Positions 47,253 through 58,975 of a stretch of 64,000 nucleotides of DNA are shown in pieces. Position numbers and translations under genes: made by a program. The stretch covers positions 1,357,317 through 1,421,316 of the forward strand of contig CAJSYZ010000012.1 in assembly GCA_910574455.1 (NCBI GenBank), in the 5' to 3' direction. The stretch is from Trichaptum fuscoviolaceum. Lineage: Eukaryota; Basidiomycota; Agaricomycetes; Hymenochaetales; Trichaptaceae. The stretch's first letter is position 1. Each line of letters starts with the position of its first letter. The notes under the pieces were generated by a model that made no database searches, had not been told where the DNA came from, and was given only the letters and a program-made list of their open reading frames with translations.

Positions 47253-49095
47253 ATGCAACGCACATCACCCCCATTCCGCGCAGAGCATATAGGTTCTATC
47301 AAACGGCCTGCAGAGCTGATGCAGGCAAGGGCTGAATATGCCTCTGGGAGTACGACACTGCAGAACCTTCGAAGGGCCGAAGACGAGGCCATCATGAAAG
47401 TTCTCGAATTGCAAAGATCCGCTGGCATCAAAACCTTTACAGATGGCGAGTTTAGACGGTATGTCTATTATAAATGAGTACTTATTGGATCTTTATTGAC
47501 TGCGTCTTAAGTGAATTCTACTTCGAGGGGGTCTATGATCAACTTGAGGGAATGGAAGTCGTTTTAGATTGTTAGTGCTCCCTTTTCTCGCTCCCTCTCT
47601 TCCACTTTCCCCTATATTGATTATATGACTTTGCCTCGCTCAAAGCACCCCCTGAGTACTTCACTGTGAGTTTGTTCCTCATTTCACTCGTTGGTCAGTG
47701 ACAAATTGGAGAATATATTGTAGCCCTTCCTTCCCGCATACGAAGCCTTGGCGGCAATTGGTGTTTCGTATATTTGCAAAGTGAGGACCTCTCGGATCCC
47801 CTGTAAGATACTTCCGAATGTTGAGCTTGACGACAGAGTAAATTACGACGCAAGAAGTGCTTATACGAAAGGGACTTTATGGGTCTGAAGAAACTCGTAA
47901 AACCGGAGGCAAGTGCTTGATTGCGCCTTCTTCGTTGTTATTAACTCATTGTAATCACTGGTTAGGAAGTCGGACGCATTAAGCTGACTATGTGCTGCCC
48001 TGAATTATGCCATCTCCAACATGGTCCTTACACGTACGAAAAAGGCGTTTACGCAGATGATGGTAATCCTCTTTTTCGACCGCGTCTTTCATTTTCTTAC
48101 TTTATTTAGAGCAGTATTTCGCCGACATCGCTCGTATCTATCAGGAAGAAATTAACGATCTGTACAACCTTGGATGCCGTAAGTGTATATATGGATCACT
48201 TAGCTTTCTCAAAATTTACCTTCCCGTTTTTTCCTGCAAGGCAACATTCAGATAGACGAGCCGTATCTCGCCTTTTTCTGTGACGAATCCATGATTCGTG
48301 GGATGCAAGATATTGGAATCGACCCGGACGCAAGGTTGGACCGATACATCCGTCTCTTGAATGACTGTCTTCGAGGCCGGCCGAAGGATATGATTGCTGG
48401 TATCCATTTGTGCAGAGGAAACACGAAGGACGGCTTCGCACGTGGCGGCTATGCGCGCATTGCCGCGAAACTCTTCCAAGGTGTGGAAGCCAATTGCTTT
48501 TATGTGAATTAACGGCCCCTTTGAGTCTGTGTCCTTTCACATCGGAGTGCTGATCACGTATTCCATTGTTTCAGCTTGAATACGATACCATCCGTGCCGG
48601 TGGATTTGAACCTCTCAAGTACTTGCCATCAACCAAACTGGTTGTCCTTGGGCTAGTCTCTACGAGGACACCAGAGGTTAGTTTACTCAGTCTGGCGCTT
48701 AAGTAGTGCTGCTGGATCTGCTTGCTAATACATCCGCAGCTGGAAGACCCGGAGAAACTTCGCGATCAGATTCATGAAGCCGCGAAGATGATTGCTGATG
48801 GGCAACGAGGCACGGGGAAGACATACACGGAAAAGGAGGCTCTGAATCAGTGGGTGTTGACTCAATAAGCTGAGGGGCGTGACTGAAAAGCGGCATAGAA
48901 TCTGCATCAGCCCACAATGTGGCTTCTCTTCCATTTCCCAGGGTACTCATGCCACCGTAGAAGAGGTAAGCAACGCCCGACACGGGTTGTATGAGTCGAT
49001 AAGACGCTGACAATGTATTGTGCACGCAGGATATACGGAGGAAACTATCCCTTGTAGTCCAAGTGGCGAATTCTGTTTGGGGAAGTGAAGCTTGA
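47253..49095 (+). CDS. MetE C-terminal-like (UROD/MetE fold) protein
   Basis: This is a single-domain relative of the catalytic half of cobalamin-independent methionine synthase; many fungi carry such short paralogs whose methyl donor and acceptor are not established. Twelve exons: 47253-47458, 47512-47570, 47646-47665, 47724-47780, 47837-47908, 47966-48062, 48110-48178, 48241-48503, 48575-48676, 48740-48849, 48899-48965, 49030-49095; 395 residues. It starts with PPFRAEHIGSIKRP and then TFTDGEFRR. Zinc ligands of the family are kept: His and Cys in GIHLCRGN and Cys in CISPQCGF; IQIDEPYLAFF is the conserved strand with the acid. The intron after 47908 begins GCAAGT, so it is a GC-AG intron. 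The large N-terminal MetE half is absent, so it is not a full methionine synthase. Confidence 0.92.
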
Positions 49096-49761
49096 AGCTT
49101 GCAATACAAACGTCAATATCGATTCGGTCGGTCGAGTCTGTTAATGCAACATGCGAAATATTTTTCATCCTGTAGGAGTATCGCCTATATCCTTTCGTCA
49201 CTTGAAAGCAACGTATAATCAGTTTTTTGACCTCTTTCTTGCTGTTCTCCCATTGTGTACTACGTATGCATGACACTGGCATGACATTACCGTTCTCGGG
49301 CTCAAAACCAAGTCCGGCTCAAGGCAATGACCTGAGTAACTCGGCATGTAACAACTGGATCCTTCACATTTCCTCTCTTCTTCTTATAGAAGAAACAAAT
49401 TCGTACGGAAGAAGCAAGTGCATCAAGGGTCGTTCAAGTATAGCATATTACTCAAGTATGGTTAAGATGGCGTTGACAAGCCGTGAGTCCAAGACTCAAG
49501 GAAAACCTTACCTTTGTTAGAGGAGAATGACCTGGAAGGTTTCACCGACTCGGGCTTACTGTACAATTGCTTATTCGTTTGTCAGCTTAATCACACTGGG
49601 CCCGGGGAAGCAAAACTTATGCAGGTACAGCCAGCCAGTCGACTTTCAGTAAATGCTTTCCGGTATAAGAATGGACAAGTGTTCCGTTTCGAAGACCCGC
49701 ATCACACTCAGCGCTCTGCGACTACAAAGTCATCTACTGGTACTGTTAGTCCTTATTCATT
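49096..49761. other. Intergenic between MetE-like and OYE genes
   Basis: Includes one CACTGGC motif at about 49274. No coding segment is recognised; the region serves as 3' flank and promoter. Confidence 0.4.
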
Positions 49762-51127
49762 ATGTCTGCAGCATCGAAACTCCCAGCGCTCTTCACTCCC
49801 ATCAAAGTCGGAACTGCTTCACTGCAGCATCGCGTCGCAATGGCACCTCTTACCAGGTACCGAGCGGACAGCGAACATGTTCCGACGGACTTGATGGTCG
49901 AGTACTTTTCTCAACGCGGAAGCACGCCAGGCACTCTTCTACTCACGGACGCAACCCCCATCGCCGCGAAAGCTGGCGGATATGAATTCATTCCTGGCAT
50001 CTATACCGATGCACAGATAGCTGGCTGGAAGAAGGTGCGCTTGCTGTGAGGTCCTCGAAGACGTTCAGATCACTGATAGACTCTCATCTTCTTGATGGTA
50101 AACATAAACATAGGTCGTGGATGCCGTACATGCACGGGGTTCCTTCATATTCCTGCAACTATGGGCATTGGGGCGCGCGGCGAAGCCGGAAGTACTTGCG
50201 AAAGAAGCAGCGAAGGCCGGACTCCCAGCTAACGCATATCCGTTTGTCTCAGCATCCAATCTCCCAATCCCAGACGACGACCACGCGAAGGGAGCCATCC
50301 CGCGCCCGCTCACCATCCCGGAGATCGATGAGTACGTTGAGCTGTACGCGCAAGCAGCGGAGAACGCGGTGAAGGCGGCTGGATTCGATGGTGTCGAAAT
50401 CCACGGCGCAAACGGATACCTCATCGATCAATTCTTGCAATCAAAGTGGGTGTTAATGATCGTGTGAAGGGTTCGATTGCTGAAGATAATATCCCTCTAG
50501 TTCAAATGTCCGAACAGATGCATACGGAGGGTCCATCGAGAACCGGGCGCGGTTTGGTCTCCGCGTAGTGGATGCGGTCGCGTCGCGCGTGCGCCCGCAG
50601 CACACCGCTATCCGTATCTCGCCCTGGAGCACGTTCCAAGGCATGCGCATGCCCGACCCCGTCCCGACTTACACATACTTCGTGTCGCAGCTGAAGGCCC
50701 GGCATCCAGAGCTTGCGTACTTGCATGCCATCGAAGGTACGGAGCCGACGGACTCGCTGGACTTCATCCGGGACATTTGGAGCAAGGATGGCAAGGGCGT
50801 CTTCTTGAGCGCCGGAGGTCACTCGAGGGAGAGTGCATTGCGCACGACGCAAGAGAAGGGAGACATCGCGGTATTTGGGAGGTGGTTTATCTCTAACGTG
50901 AGTGTCCCTGTTAGATCGACTATTTCCCCTGTTGTTGACTTGGATTACCAATAACGTTATAGCCCGATCTTCCACGCAGACTGAAGGAAGACATCCCGTT
51001 TACTCCGTTCGACTACAGCACATTCTACGCTGCTGGAAGCCCGAAAGGCTACATTGACTACCCCTTCGCGGATGACACACCGTTGGTGAAAGAGAAGCCT
51101 GTAGAGGTCTCAGAAGTCCACCTGTGA
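49762..51127 (+). CDS. Old Yellow Enzyme, NADH:flavin oxidoreductase
   Basis: This is an FMN-dependent ene-reductase of the OYE family that reduces activated C=C bonds with NAD(P)H; the physiological substrate is unknown. Exons 49762-50034, 50114-50445, 50501-50897, 50963-51127; 388 residues, normal length. The FMN-barrel start is KLPALFTPIKVGTASLQHRV with MAPLTRYRA. The substrate-binding pair is HGANGY (from the run VEIHGANGYLIDQF; most yeast OYEs have H-x-x-N here, kept). Then NVRTDAYGGSIENR, RISPWSTFQGM, and the phosphate-binding end SAGGHSRESAL with VFGRWFISNPDLPRRL. The last exon is the paralog of the fragment at 22-144. All splice phases agree. Confidence 0.95.
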
Positions 51128-51743
51128 TACTACCTTGTACACCAACTCATTACTGTAGCGACTGGCTTGCGAGTCTACTGCCTTGACTTCTCTGCTTTTT
51201 TAATAGATGCGATGTACTGTAGTTCGTTTGTCGTTCTCTAACTTAATGTCTTATAATATTGCAGTCTTAATGTTGTCATTATACTATTCCTATTACTGCT
51301 CTTTGCAGCTTTATGCGGGATCGCAAGAAATTTGAAGGCCTGAGGAGCAAGGGAGGTTTCGTCGGACTGATCTTCAATTCGCACTGTCACAAAGGTTCTC
51401 GACGATTTTTTTTGCAGTTGCGCATAGGAACAGTAAGAGACGGCAGAGTTATACTTTCTGACTTGGGGTCTAAGAATATGCCATGGTTTATCTAAGTTAT
51501 ATACATATGTATGCGGATGTGATTATTGAGAATTGTTCAATGCGAGTATGACATCAATGCGACGAATGCAAATGCGACAAATGATAAATAATGGAAACAG
51601 AATCTCCAGAAAGTATCTGGATTTTTACCCCCTGGAAATGAATGCAACAACAGACCGATACCGTGGTTCACCAAAATCCCTATTTTACCCAGCTCAACGT
51701 ACCCGCACAGAATGAAATGAAAATCGAACCAGGGCCATGTTTC
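51128..51743. other. Convergent intergenic region
   Basis: This lies between the 3' ends of the OYE (plus) and bestrophin-like (minus) genes. It is AT-rich with T-runs and contains ATGCGAC/AATGCGA short repeats at about 51540-51585. No gene seen. Confidence 0.4.
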
Positions 51744-53981
51744 TCAATACGACGCCAGCGCCGTCTTGATCACCTCTGAACCGCGGCGCACCCACTCCGT
51801 CGGTTGGACGGCCTCCAGCGGCTGGCCATACTCGTCGATTTGGCCGCTCCCGTTCATGAAAAGGCAATCATTGCGCGGGTCGAAGACCCAGTCGGATGGT
51901 TCCGGTGGCGGGAACGCCGTGAGCGCAAGTAGTTCGTTCCGGATGATGTTGTGCGTGAAGTGATCCATGTTCTGTTAGAAGCGCAAGTCATTAGTGCGCT
52001 GAAATATATAATTTTCAATGTAAGTACGCACAAGATCATTTTTGTCATAACCAAACGGATCTGAAAGCGAATGTTAAGTTACGGTCTTAATGTACAGATA
52101 GTTGATCAACTCACTCTCAATTTCTTCGCCGGCCACGAGGAAGCCGAAGAAGATAAAGCTCACGATGGTCGTGCCAGGGATCGTAATCCAGTGCAAGAGG
52201 TCAACAATTTGGAAGGGCTAAAAAGACGTTAACGTAGTACCTCCCGCATTTCACTGAACATACCAGAGCTAAACAATAAATGATCGTGACGAGCCAGAGA
52301 TGAATAGAGTAACTAGAGAACTTTTAGTCACGATATAGTCAATTACAGGTCTTAACTCACGAGAAAGGAATGGGAGTGGTCAGGATACGTTCCAATCCAG
52401 TCAAGGCATCCACAAGTTGTGTGGTCGTATTGATCATCATCGCTTGAGCAGATTTAATTCAGTAAGAGTACTAAACATAACAAAATTGCGCTCACTGGAG
52501 GTCGGGGGGTCGATCACTTTCCGAGCCTGTAGATTAGAGATATACGAGGTCTAGACCATAACATGAGAGCGAGCCAGGAAAGAATAAAAATATTTATTTA
52601 CCAAGTACATTGAAACCTCCAGAGGCACATTGCGTGTCACAACAATAGACTTGGCACGGTACCGCGCAGCTTTCTTGCCTTCAACACCACGGCCTGAACG
52701 CTCTAGGAATTTGATGAGCAGCGAGAACGGGAAGACGTCGAAGATGCTGTATTTCGGTGGCATTGCGGCGGGCAACAGCTCAACCGGCTCATCTCCAGAA
52801 AACCCGTAGCTGGCCTTCGTCGGCGTGCGACTGGCGACGGACACGCCTGTGCGCGAGGACGTCGAGGCGCGCATCCCGGGACGAGCCAGACTGATAGCGC
52901 TCGGCTTGCGCCTCGTGGTGACGGGATGCGGTAATTCAAGCTTGACGTGGGCACCGCTATTACCGTTTCCGCGGGTCGAGGCTTGATCAACGGAAGAGGC
53001 ATGAATGGAAGGTGAGGGCGGCAACGGTAAGTCCGTGGCGCTCTGCTGTGCCGTTGCGGGCGTCACCATAAAGTGCGGCTTTTCGTCTGAGTCGTAGCTG
53101 TTCTTCTCCTCAGAAGTACCATTCTGCTGGTGTGACTGTCGGGAGGTGGTACGCTTCAAGTTTGTTGTGGATTCCACACATTGGTCTTCCATGTTTCTTG
53201 GAATGCCTTCCGGGAACGCGTAAGAAGGCAAGAACTTGACGAGATGGTACAAATCCACATAGTTAATGCCCTCCTCGCCCCGGAGATAATGCTTGACAGC
53301 AACACTGGAAGACATGTGAGCGCATTCTCAGGACGGTGAAAATAGCCAAGAAAGCTCACGAAAAGGCTTCAATCAAGTTAATGACTGTCTTCTTCTCTAT
53401 GATGGAGCGAGCTCGGCGCTCTTCTTCCGTCCTGCCCTCATCTCCCTTGGAAGGAGTTGGCAAGTCTGATGTATGAAAGATTAGCACGTTTCATTAATTA
53501 AACCTTATGCCGGATTGGCATACCTGGTACATGGAACCATACGGCTCTTGCTAGCGTCCTGCTAGCCAGTATAATCTGCGACCAATACCTGCGACCCTCA
53601 TTATACCGCTCGAAGCTTGACGTGGTGCGGTAGGAGATGACAAAGCCAAGAACGGTACCCAAGCTAGGATTCGAATTTTAGTAACAGCACAGTCGCCACA
53701 CATTACGGGACTCACACAGTTAAGAGAGTTGACTGTATACCCAGTTTGTGCACCTTGTTATCAATCACAGTGATCGCAGTGCCCCAGGCTGTGAAGAAGA
53801 TCAAGATGTGCCAACATCTGAAGACAGCAGTTGCGAGGGTCGCCCTGAAGAGAGACTTGAGCACACCACCGGAGGACGATGATCCATCGACATTGACGGA
53901 GAAGTGGTTGGACTGCTGCTGCATGTACTGCATGAAGGAGTAGTTTGTATGTACGCTCAGGGCACTTGACCTGTTGCCCAT
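51744..53981 (-). CDS. Bestrophin-like / UPF0187 membrane channel
   Basis: This belongs to the bestrophin/UPF0187 (RFP-TM) family of chloride-type channels. Ten exons in coding order: 53716-53981, 53524-53663, 53360-53465, 52602-53304, 52496-52526, 52361-52442, 52264-52312, 52115-52217, 52032-52060, 51744-51971; 578 residues. Family marks: LTVLGTVLGFVISYRTTSSF followed by ERYNEGRRYWSQII, then LPSYAFPEGI, FQIVDLLHWITIPGTTIVSF, FFGFLVAGEEIENPFGYDKN and NMDHFTHNIIRNEL. The segment after FPEGIPRN (roughly residues 205-320) is Ser/Thr/Pro-rich with arginine patches and lacks hydrophobic runs, so it looks like a disordered cytosolic insert. Start at 53981 is the first ATG of the exon; MGNRSS-type N-terminus could be followed by other Mets downstream. 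Confidence 0.9.
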
Positions 53982-55590
53982 GATAAGTAAGCGGGTTTTA
54001 GTATACGATGATGAGGAAGTAAAGATGGAATCGACAGAAATACGGCGAGAACACGGGCCTCAGAAGGTGGCGAGGTCTCCTCATTTGACGGTCGGCTACG
54101 CATAATACGGAGACTCACCAGTTGCAACTGCTACGCCACGAGTACCTTGCCCCTTATCGAATGCACAACTGCAAGCCTTACGCTGAGAGGGGCGGGTATG
54201 TCCAATATATGGCACCAAACAAAGGCGGAAGAAGATGGATGTAGGAAGAAGAGAACGTTGACCAATGCTCAAGCCTTTTTATCTTGAGCACGCGATCAAG
54301 ATTGAGATGCTGGCCAGGCGCCCATTTTTCACCGTCGATTCTTTTCTGATGCGATCCAGGAACATGACTTGGTAGTCAAGATCTTCATCTTCGCGTGTGC
54401 TCTTGGTTTTGTAGTAACCGGTCTCAGGGCCATACCGTTGCCAAGGGCACGTGCGGGTCACGAAACGCACGACGCGCTGCTTCACCACTCAATCAAAGGT
54501 ATGTCTGCATTGCATGAGTTCGCAGAGCTGAGGCTCTGCAACTCACACAAGTGCTGATGACATGCCGTCGAAAAGTATTAATATGCAACGGTTTCCGGAC
54601 TAAGTCATCGGCAAAGGTATCCTAAGCGCCGGCGCCCGGCGGGCGCTTGTTGTCCCATTTTGTTGTCCTTGTTTTCCCATAAGTATGTTTTCCCATGTTT
54701 GAATCCGAATTAAAACTCCAGCAGGAGGCAAATAAGCCCTGAAAGCCGTGGGCCTAGACGCACAGAATATCAAATGTATGCAACTGCCCGAAGCCTGGAT
54801 GCAGTCCGGATGGTATCTTCCTTCAACGGCTGGCCGCAGCAACCTACAATATGAATTATCGAAGAGGCCATGCGTCTTCGTTGTGAAAAGGCGTGGCTCC
54901 TGCATAAGTAAGATCCCTGCAGCTGAATACACTCAGGTGTAATAATAAGAAGCACTCAACACTCAGAACGAACACCTTCAAATCGGGGTACTTTCTTTGA
55001 TGACAATGATGGATTAAATATACGTGTATAACTATATGTGCCTTTCTTCCTAATCCTGGAGAGGCCGCCTTGAGCAAAGCACAAAGCGTATTCAATTCAC
55101 GGCGGACGATGCGCATCTAATCCTCGCGGTTCTAGATGTTCCACGCCAGACCAGTGTTCGAGTCCGAGTCGAAGTCAAACGAAGTCGCAGAGCAGAGTAT
55201 CTTGTCATGCAAATCATCCGCGAGAATTAGCAGTCATTAATATTGAAGAGAAAGTCATAAGAGTCAAGAGCACGTCGAATGCTAGTCGAAGGTAGAAAGC
55301 ATTCAAGTTACTTTCTTTCAACTTGCTTGGACGTCCACGTTATTTGTGCCTATTTGTTTCCAACGCTATCGCCGTCTTCATCCACGCCAGCAGAAAGTCA
55401 ATATTCGTGATATATGCAGCTCTCGCTTTCTCTGACATCCCACCTTCTGGCGTTCTTGAGAGGAATTAGCTGTACCCGGAGTTTTCTACACACTGCAAGA
55501 CCTCGAGGTGTCATCGTAGACGTTGCGAAGGGAGCGACTAGTTAACGTCGTCCTCTGACGTGGTCCTTTGGGCGGAAGTGCGGGTTACTC
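53982..55590. other. Intergenic between divergent bestrophin-like and Gga genes
   Basis: This is 1.6 kb of divergent promoter sequence. A minus-strand frame at 54279-54488 contains a protein-like stretch (WQRYGPETGYYKTKS) with no partner exons found. A GCGCCGGCGCCCGGCGGGCGC-type GC palindrome lies at about 54626-54646. Nothing else supported. Confidence 0.4.
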
Positions 55591-57385
55591 ATGATGTTTG
55601 GCGGCGACTTTCTGAAGGGAATCTCGCCTCTCCAACGCCTCATAGCGCGAGCAGCAGATCCCTACAAGGTTGAACCAGACTATGCTCTTCATCTGGAGAT
55701 CGCTGAGTACATCAATCAGAAGAAGGCGAACACGTACGTTCTTCTGCTTCCGACTTTCTTTCCCGACTCTGACGCATCCGAACAGTCCAAGGGAGGCGGC
55801 GATGACGATAGTGCGCATTGTAAACAACCGGAACCCACACATCGCTATCCTAGCTCTATCTTTGCTTGACACTCTTGTCCAACATTGTGGCTACGCCTTC
55901 CACCTCCAAATCTCAACCAAGGAATTTCTGAACGAACTAGTAAGGCGGTTTCCAGAGCGCCCGCCTCCTTTCCCGGGTCCAGTCATGACGAGAATTCTGG
56001 AGCTTATCCACACATGGAAGGAGACTATTTGCACAGAGAGCAGATGGAAGGATGATTTGGGCAACATCCGTGATATGCACAGGCTGTTAACCTTCAAGGG
56101 TTATCGTTTCAGAGATATCCCAAGACGTGAGGCCAGCGTTGCTTCTACATCCGTGAGTCGACCTGAATAACATCTCAACTCGTAACTAACTGTCTTCCGT
56201 GCAGAATCTTAAAACCGCTGAAGAACTGGAAGAGGAGGATCGTGAAGCTCAGTCTGCAAAGTTACAAGAACTTATTCGACGTGGCACCCCTCGCGACCTT
56301 GCAGCTGCACAGGAACTTATGAAACAACTTGCCGGTGCAGAACCCGAGAAGAAGCCAGACTATCGTGCTCAGTCTCTTACAGAACTAAACAAGCTCGAGC
56401 AGAAGGTAATTTTGTTAAATGAGATGCTCGACAATGTCGACACGCAGCGCGGAGAGCGGTTCGTTAGTGGCGATGTGTATGATGTATGTCGTGATGCAAC
56501 ACTTGATCTGAACGCACTAATAATCACTCGCAAATGATCAGCAAGTGAGCCACATCCTTGTGGCGGCCAGACCAAAGATTCAGAAATGGATATCAGACGC
56601 AGAGACTGGTGATCCGGAAATGCTGGGTAAATTAGCTTCTTTTATTTAGTAAATTTAAATCGTAACACTCGTCACAGATATCTTCCTGCAGATGAACGAC
56701 CAGCTCAACTCAGTCTTAAACCGATACGAGGCGTTCAAAAAGGGTGACTACAGTGCTGCCGCGAATCCGATTCCTTCAGAACTTGCGAGGTTCGTATCTC
56801 TCATCTCACAAGATAGATTTTCTCTCACGGTGATCTCCTTGTAGTTCATCGCGGACACAAGAATCTTCTCTGATTGATTTCGATGATGCACCACCCGCGC
56901 CATCTACATCAAGCAATCCAGTAGATGACCTAGCAGACATATTTGGCCCATCGAAAACGACTGTTCAAGCAAGCTCGTTCCCTGCCCTTAGCCAACAGCA
57001 ACCTCAACTACTTCAGATGCATCAGCCATCACCAGCGATGCACACATCCAATGGCAACACCACCGCCAGCTCCCTCGCCGAGATATTCGGCTCCTCTTCC
57101 CCTCCGCTGCCTCAGGGTCAAGCCGTGCAGAATGGCTCGATCATGCTGCCTGGGACGCCGCGACCTGGCCAGCAAGCACAGCACCTTGCGTCACCACCGC
57201 CCGTGCAGAATCTACCGCAAGGATCATTCTGGGCGACTCAGGGAATCACGCCGGCTCCCTCACAAGTACAAAATAGGACTCCTGTTCCGTCCTTAGTACC
57301 CCAGCAGCCGCAAAGACAACCTCAGACCAGTGCAGCTGCAGCTCAAGGGAAGGATCCTTTCGCGGATCTCGCGGGTCTATTCTAA
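55591..57385 (+). CDS. GGA: VHS-GAT trafficking adaptor (Gga-like), no ear domain
   Basis: This is a clathrin adaptor for sorting between the trans-Golgi and endosomes. Exons 55591-55733, 55786-56152, 56205-56483, 56542-56626, 56678-56789, 56845-57385; 508 residues. The VHS domain (about residues 10-150) closely follows yeast Gga: TPREAAMTIVRIVNNRNPHI, HLQISTKEFLNELVRRFPER and NIRDMHRLLTFKGYRF. A helical GAT region (about 175-330) includes LKTAEELEEEDREAQSAKLQ and LNKLEQKVILLNEMLDNVD. The rest is Ser/Pro/Gln-rich with LIDFDDAPP and ends DPFADLAGLF. The gamma-adaptin ear expected at the C-terminus of Gga proteins is not there, so either it is lost here or the gene should be compared with Tom1-like VHS-GAT proteins. 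All splice phases agree. Confidence 0.92.
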
Positions 57386-57848
57386 GATGCGTTGTCTTGT
57401 TTTGCTAGTGTTGTGGGGTATGGAATGGACTTGTCGCGATGCCTTCGCTTTCTTGCTCTGGAATAGAGCTGATCATGACTTGATTTGGTTGTACTTTCAG
57501 TATACATTTGTAAATGATAATACTGATAAAACACTCTTTACATGGATCTTGTTATAAAGAAGCCTAACGATAACAATGGCTCAGTATAAGACATATACCT
57601 GTGCCAGAGGTTAAATTTGTAACGAAATGCGCATATACATACAACAGAATGAGACCATAATGATGCGCCGGACCGCCCCATAAACTACAATGAAGAACAA
57701 GCTTAATTCAAATAACAAAGAAAATAATGCGAGACTGGTTCGACAGACTCGCATTCCTAACACAATGTGAACGATTCAATGGAAACCCAATAGACTTCAA
57801 ACTTGGTGAGCGGGGCTCTATTATAATCTGTTCTTCTCACGTTCTCAA
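57386..57848. other. Convergent intergenic region
   Basis: This holds the 3' flanks of the Gga-like gene (plus) and the unknown gene (minus). It is AT-rich with no coding signal. Confidence 0.45.
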
Positions 57849-58975
57849 CTACTTGACATTGTCAGTGGGCTCAGCGATATTTCCACCAGCGGCTTCACTT
57901 CCAGCCGCATGGACGGGACTGGCTGTAGCGATAAAAGCGTCAGCAGGGGAGTCGGATAATATTTTACTTCGTCATACCTGGCATACGGACGGCGAAGTAG
58001 AACCCTTTCGCAGCCTTGTCTTTTGACTCAGCGAGGCAACCCAGGTGAAACATCTTGACAAACCACCATAAGGTGCGCTCGCTTTCTTTGTTCGCAGGTT
58101 TAAAGAGTCTTATACTCTCTTGATTGGGTACCACCAGTAATGGCCTGAGGGAGGTTACGTCTGTTACGTCGATATTCTCCAGTCCAGGCGCTTCATATTC
58201 ATAGTCCTTTGGACCCCGATGGTTCCAGTCAGAGGGAAGGGCTTTGTTCAACCTATCTGCTACTTCCGGAGGGAATTCGCACTTGAACTCCTTGACAAGG
58301 TCTTCGATAATACCTTTATAGGCGCCAGCGAGCAGCAAGGCGATGTCTTCCATACTCGTCACGGTGTTCGTTAGATAGTTGAGCATTCCCTGGTTGACCA
58401 CTTCACTGACGAATGTCGACACTTGTTCCGTAGAGTGCCTAGAAGTAAGTGACCAGATGAAGAGCATCATGATTCTCGCCTTGGTCCCTGGGATCCCCAA
58501 TACACTAGTCCTCTTGAACGTTTTCGACCAGTGGGTTTGGTGCATGCTATAGTAGTCAATTCGATCCAATTGCCAGATGCCCATGCGGCTGCCGAAATTC
58601 TCCAAGACTGGGTGACAAGAAAGGCCAATTAACACATCTTCCCATCTCCTTCTCTCCTCATCCCGGAAAAAAAATCTTTCAATAGAGCTAGCAGAAGACC
58701 TTGCCTTTCTACCGTCGACTTCGAGTCCCCCGGCCGTGGTATCCAAGACACTTGCGAAGGAATTGGACCTTCCTAGTCCAAGGCTCTTTTCTGTCTTCTT
58801 TAACTGGACCGTATCTTCTCCTTCAGCTACATCATCTCGACCTCTTGGATCTCCATGACCTATAAGAGCAAGGCATTAGACATCTGAATGTTTGATATTC
58901 GGCACAAGATGGGTTACCTGTAGGTTTTTTGGTCTTGCTCGGGTCTAAGGTCTCCGGCGCCTTTTCGTCTATCAT
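57849..58975 (-). CDS. Uncharacterised protein, 337 residues, paralog of the gene at 60194
   Basis: I do not recognise the family. Coding order: 58918-58975, 57978-58859, 57849-57922. The N-terminus is hydrophilic and Lys/Asp-rich (starts MIDEKAPETLDPSKTKKP). A predicted folded part follows: FFFRDEERRRWEDVLIGLSC, IWQLDRIDYYSMHQTHWSKT, ARIMMLFIWSLTSR, EDIALLLAGAYKGIIEDLVK and SIRLFKPANKESERTLWWFV with KMFHLGC. The C-terminal 35 residues are Ala/Gly-rich. It aligns in order with the neighbouring gene at 60194-61186, so the two are ancient duplicates in divergent orientation. No signal peptide; the hydrophobic patch MMLFIWSL is too short for a clear membrane helix. A fungal orphan family is the safest description. 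Confidence 0.75.

Noticed and set aside
54364..54557. Possible small secreted protein on the plus strand
   Set aside because: The signal-peptide-like frame has no ATG at its start; the nearby ATG is in another frame and stops after three codons.
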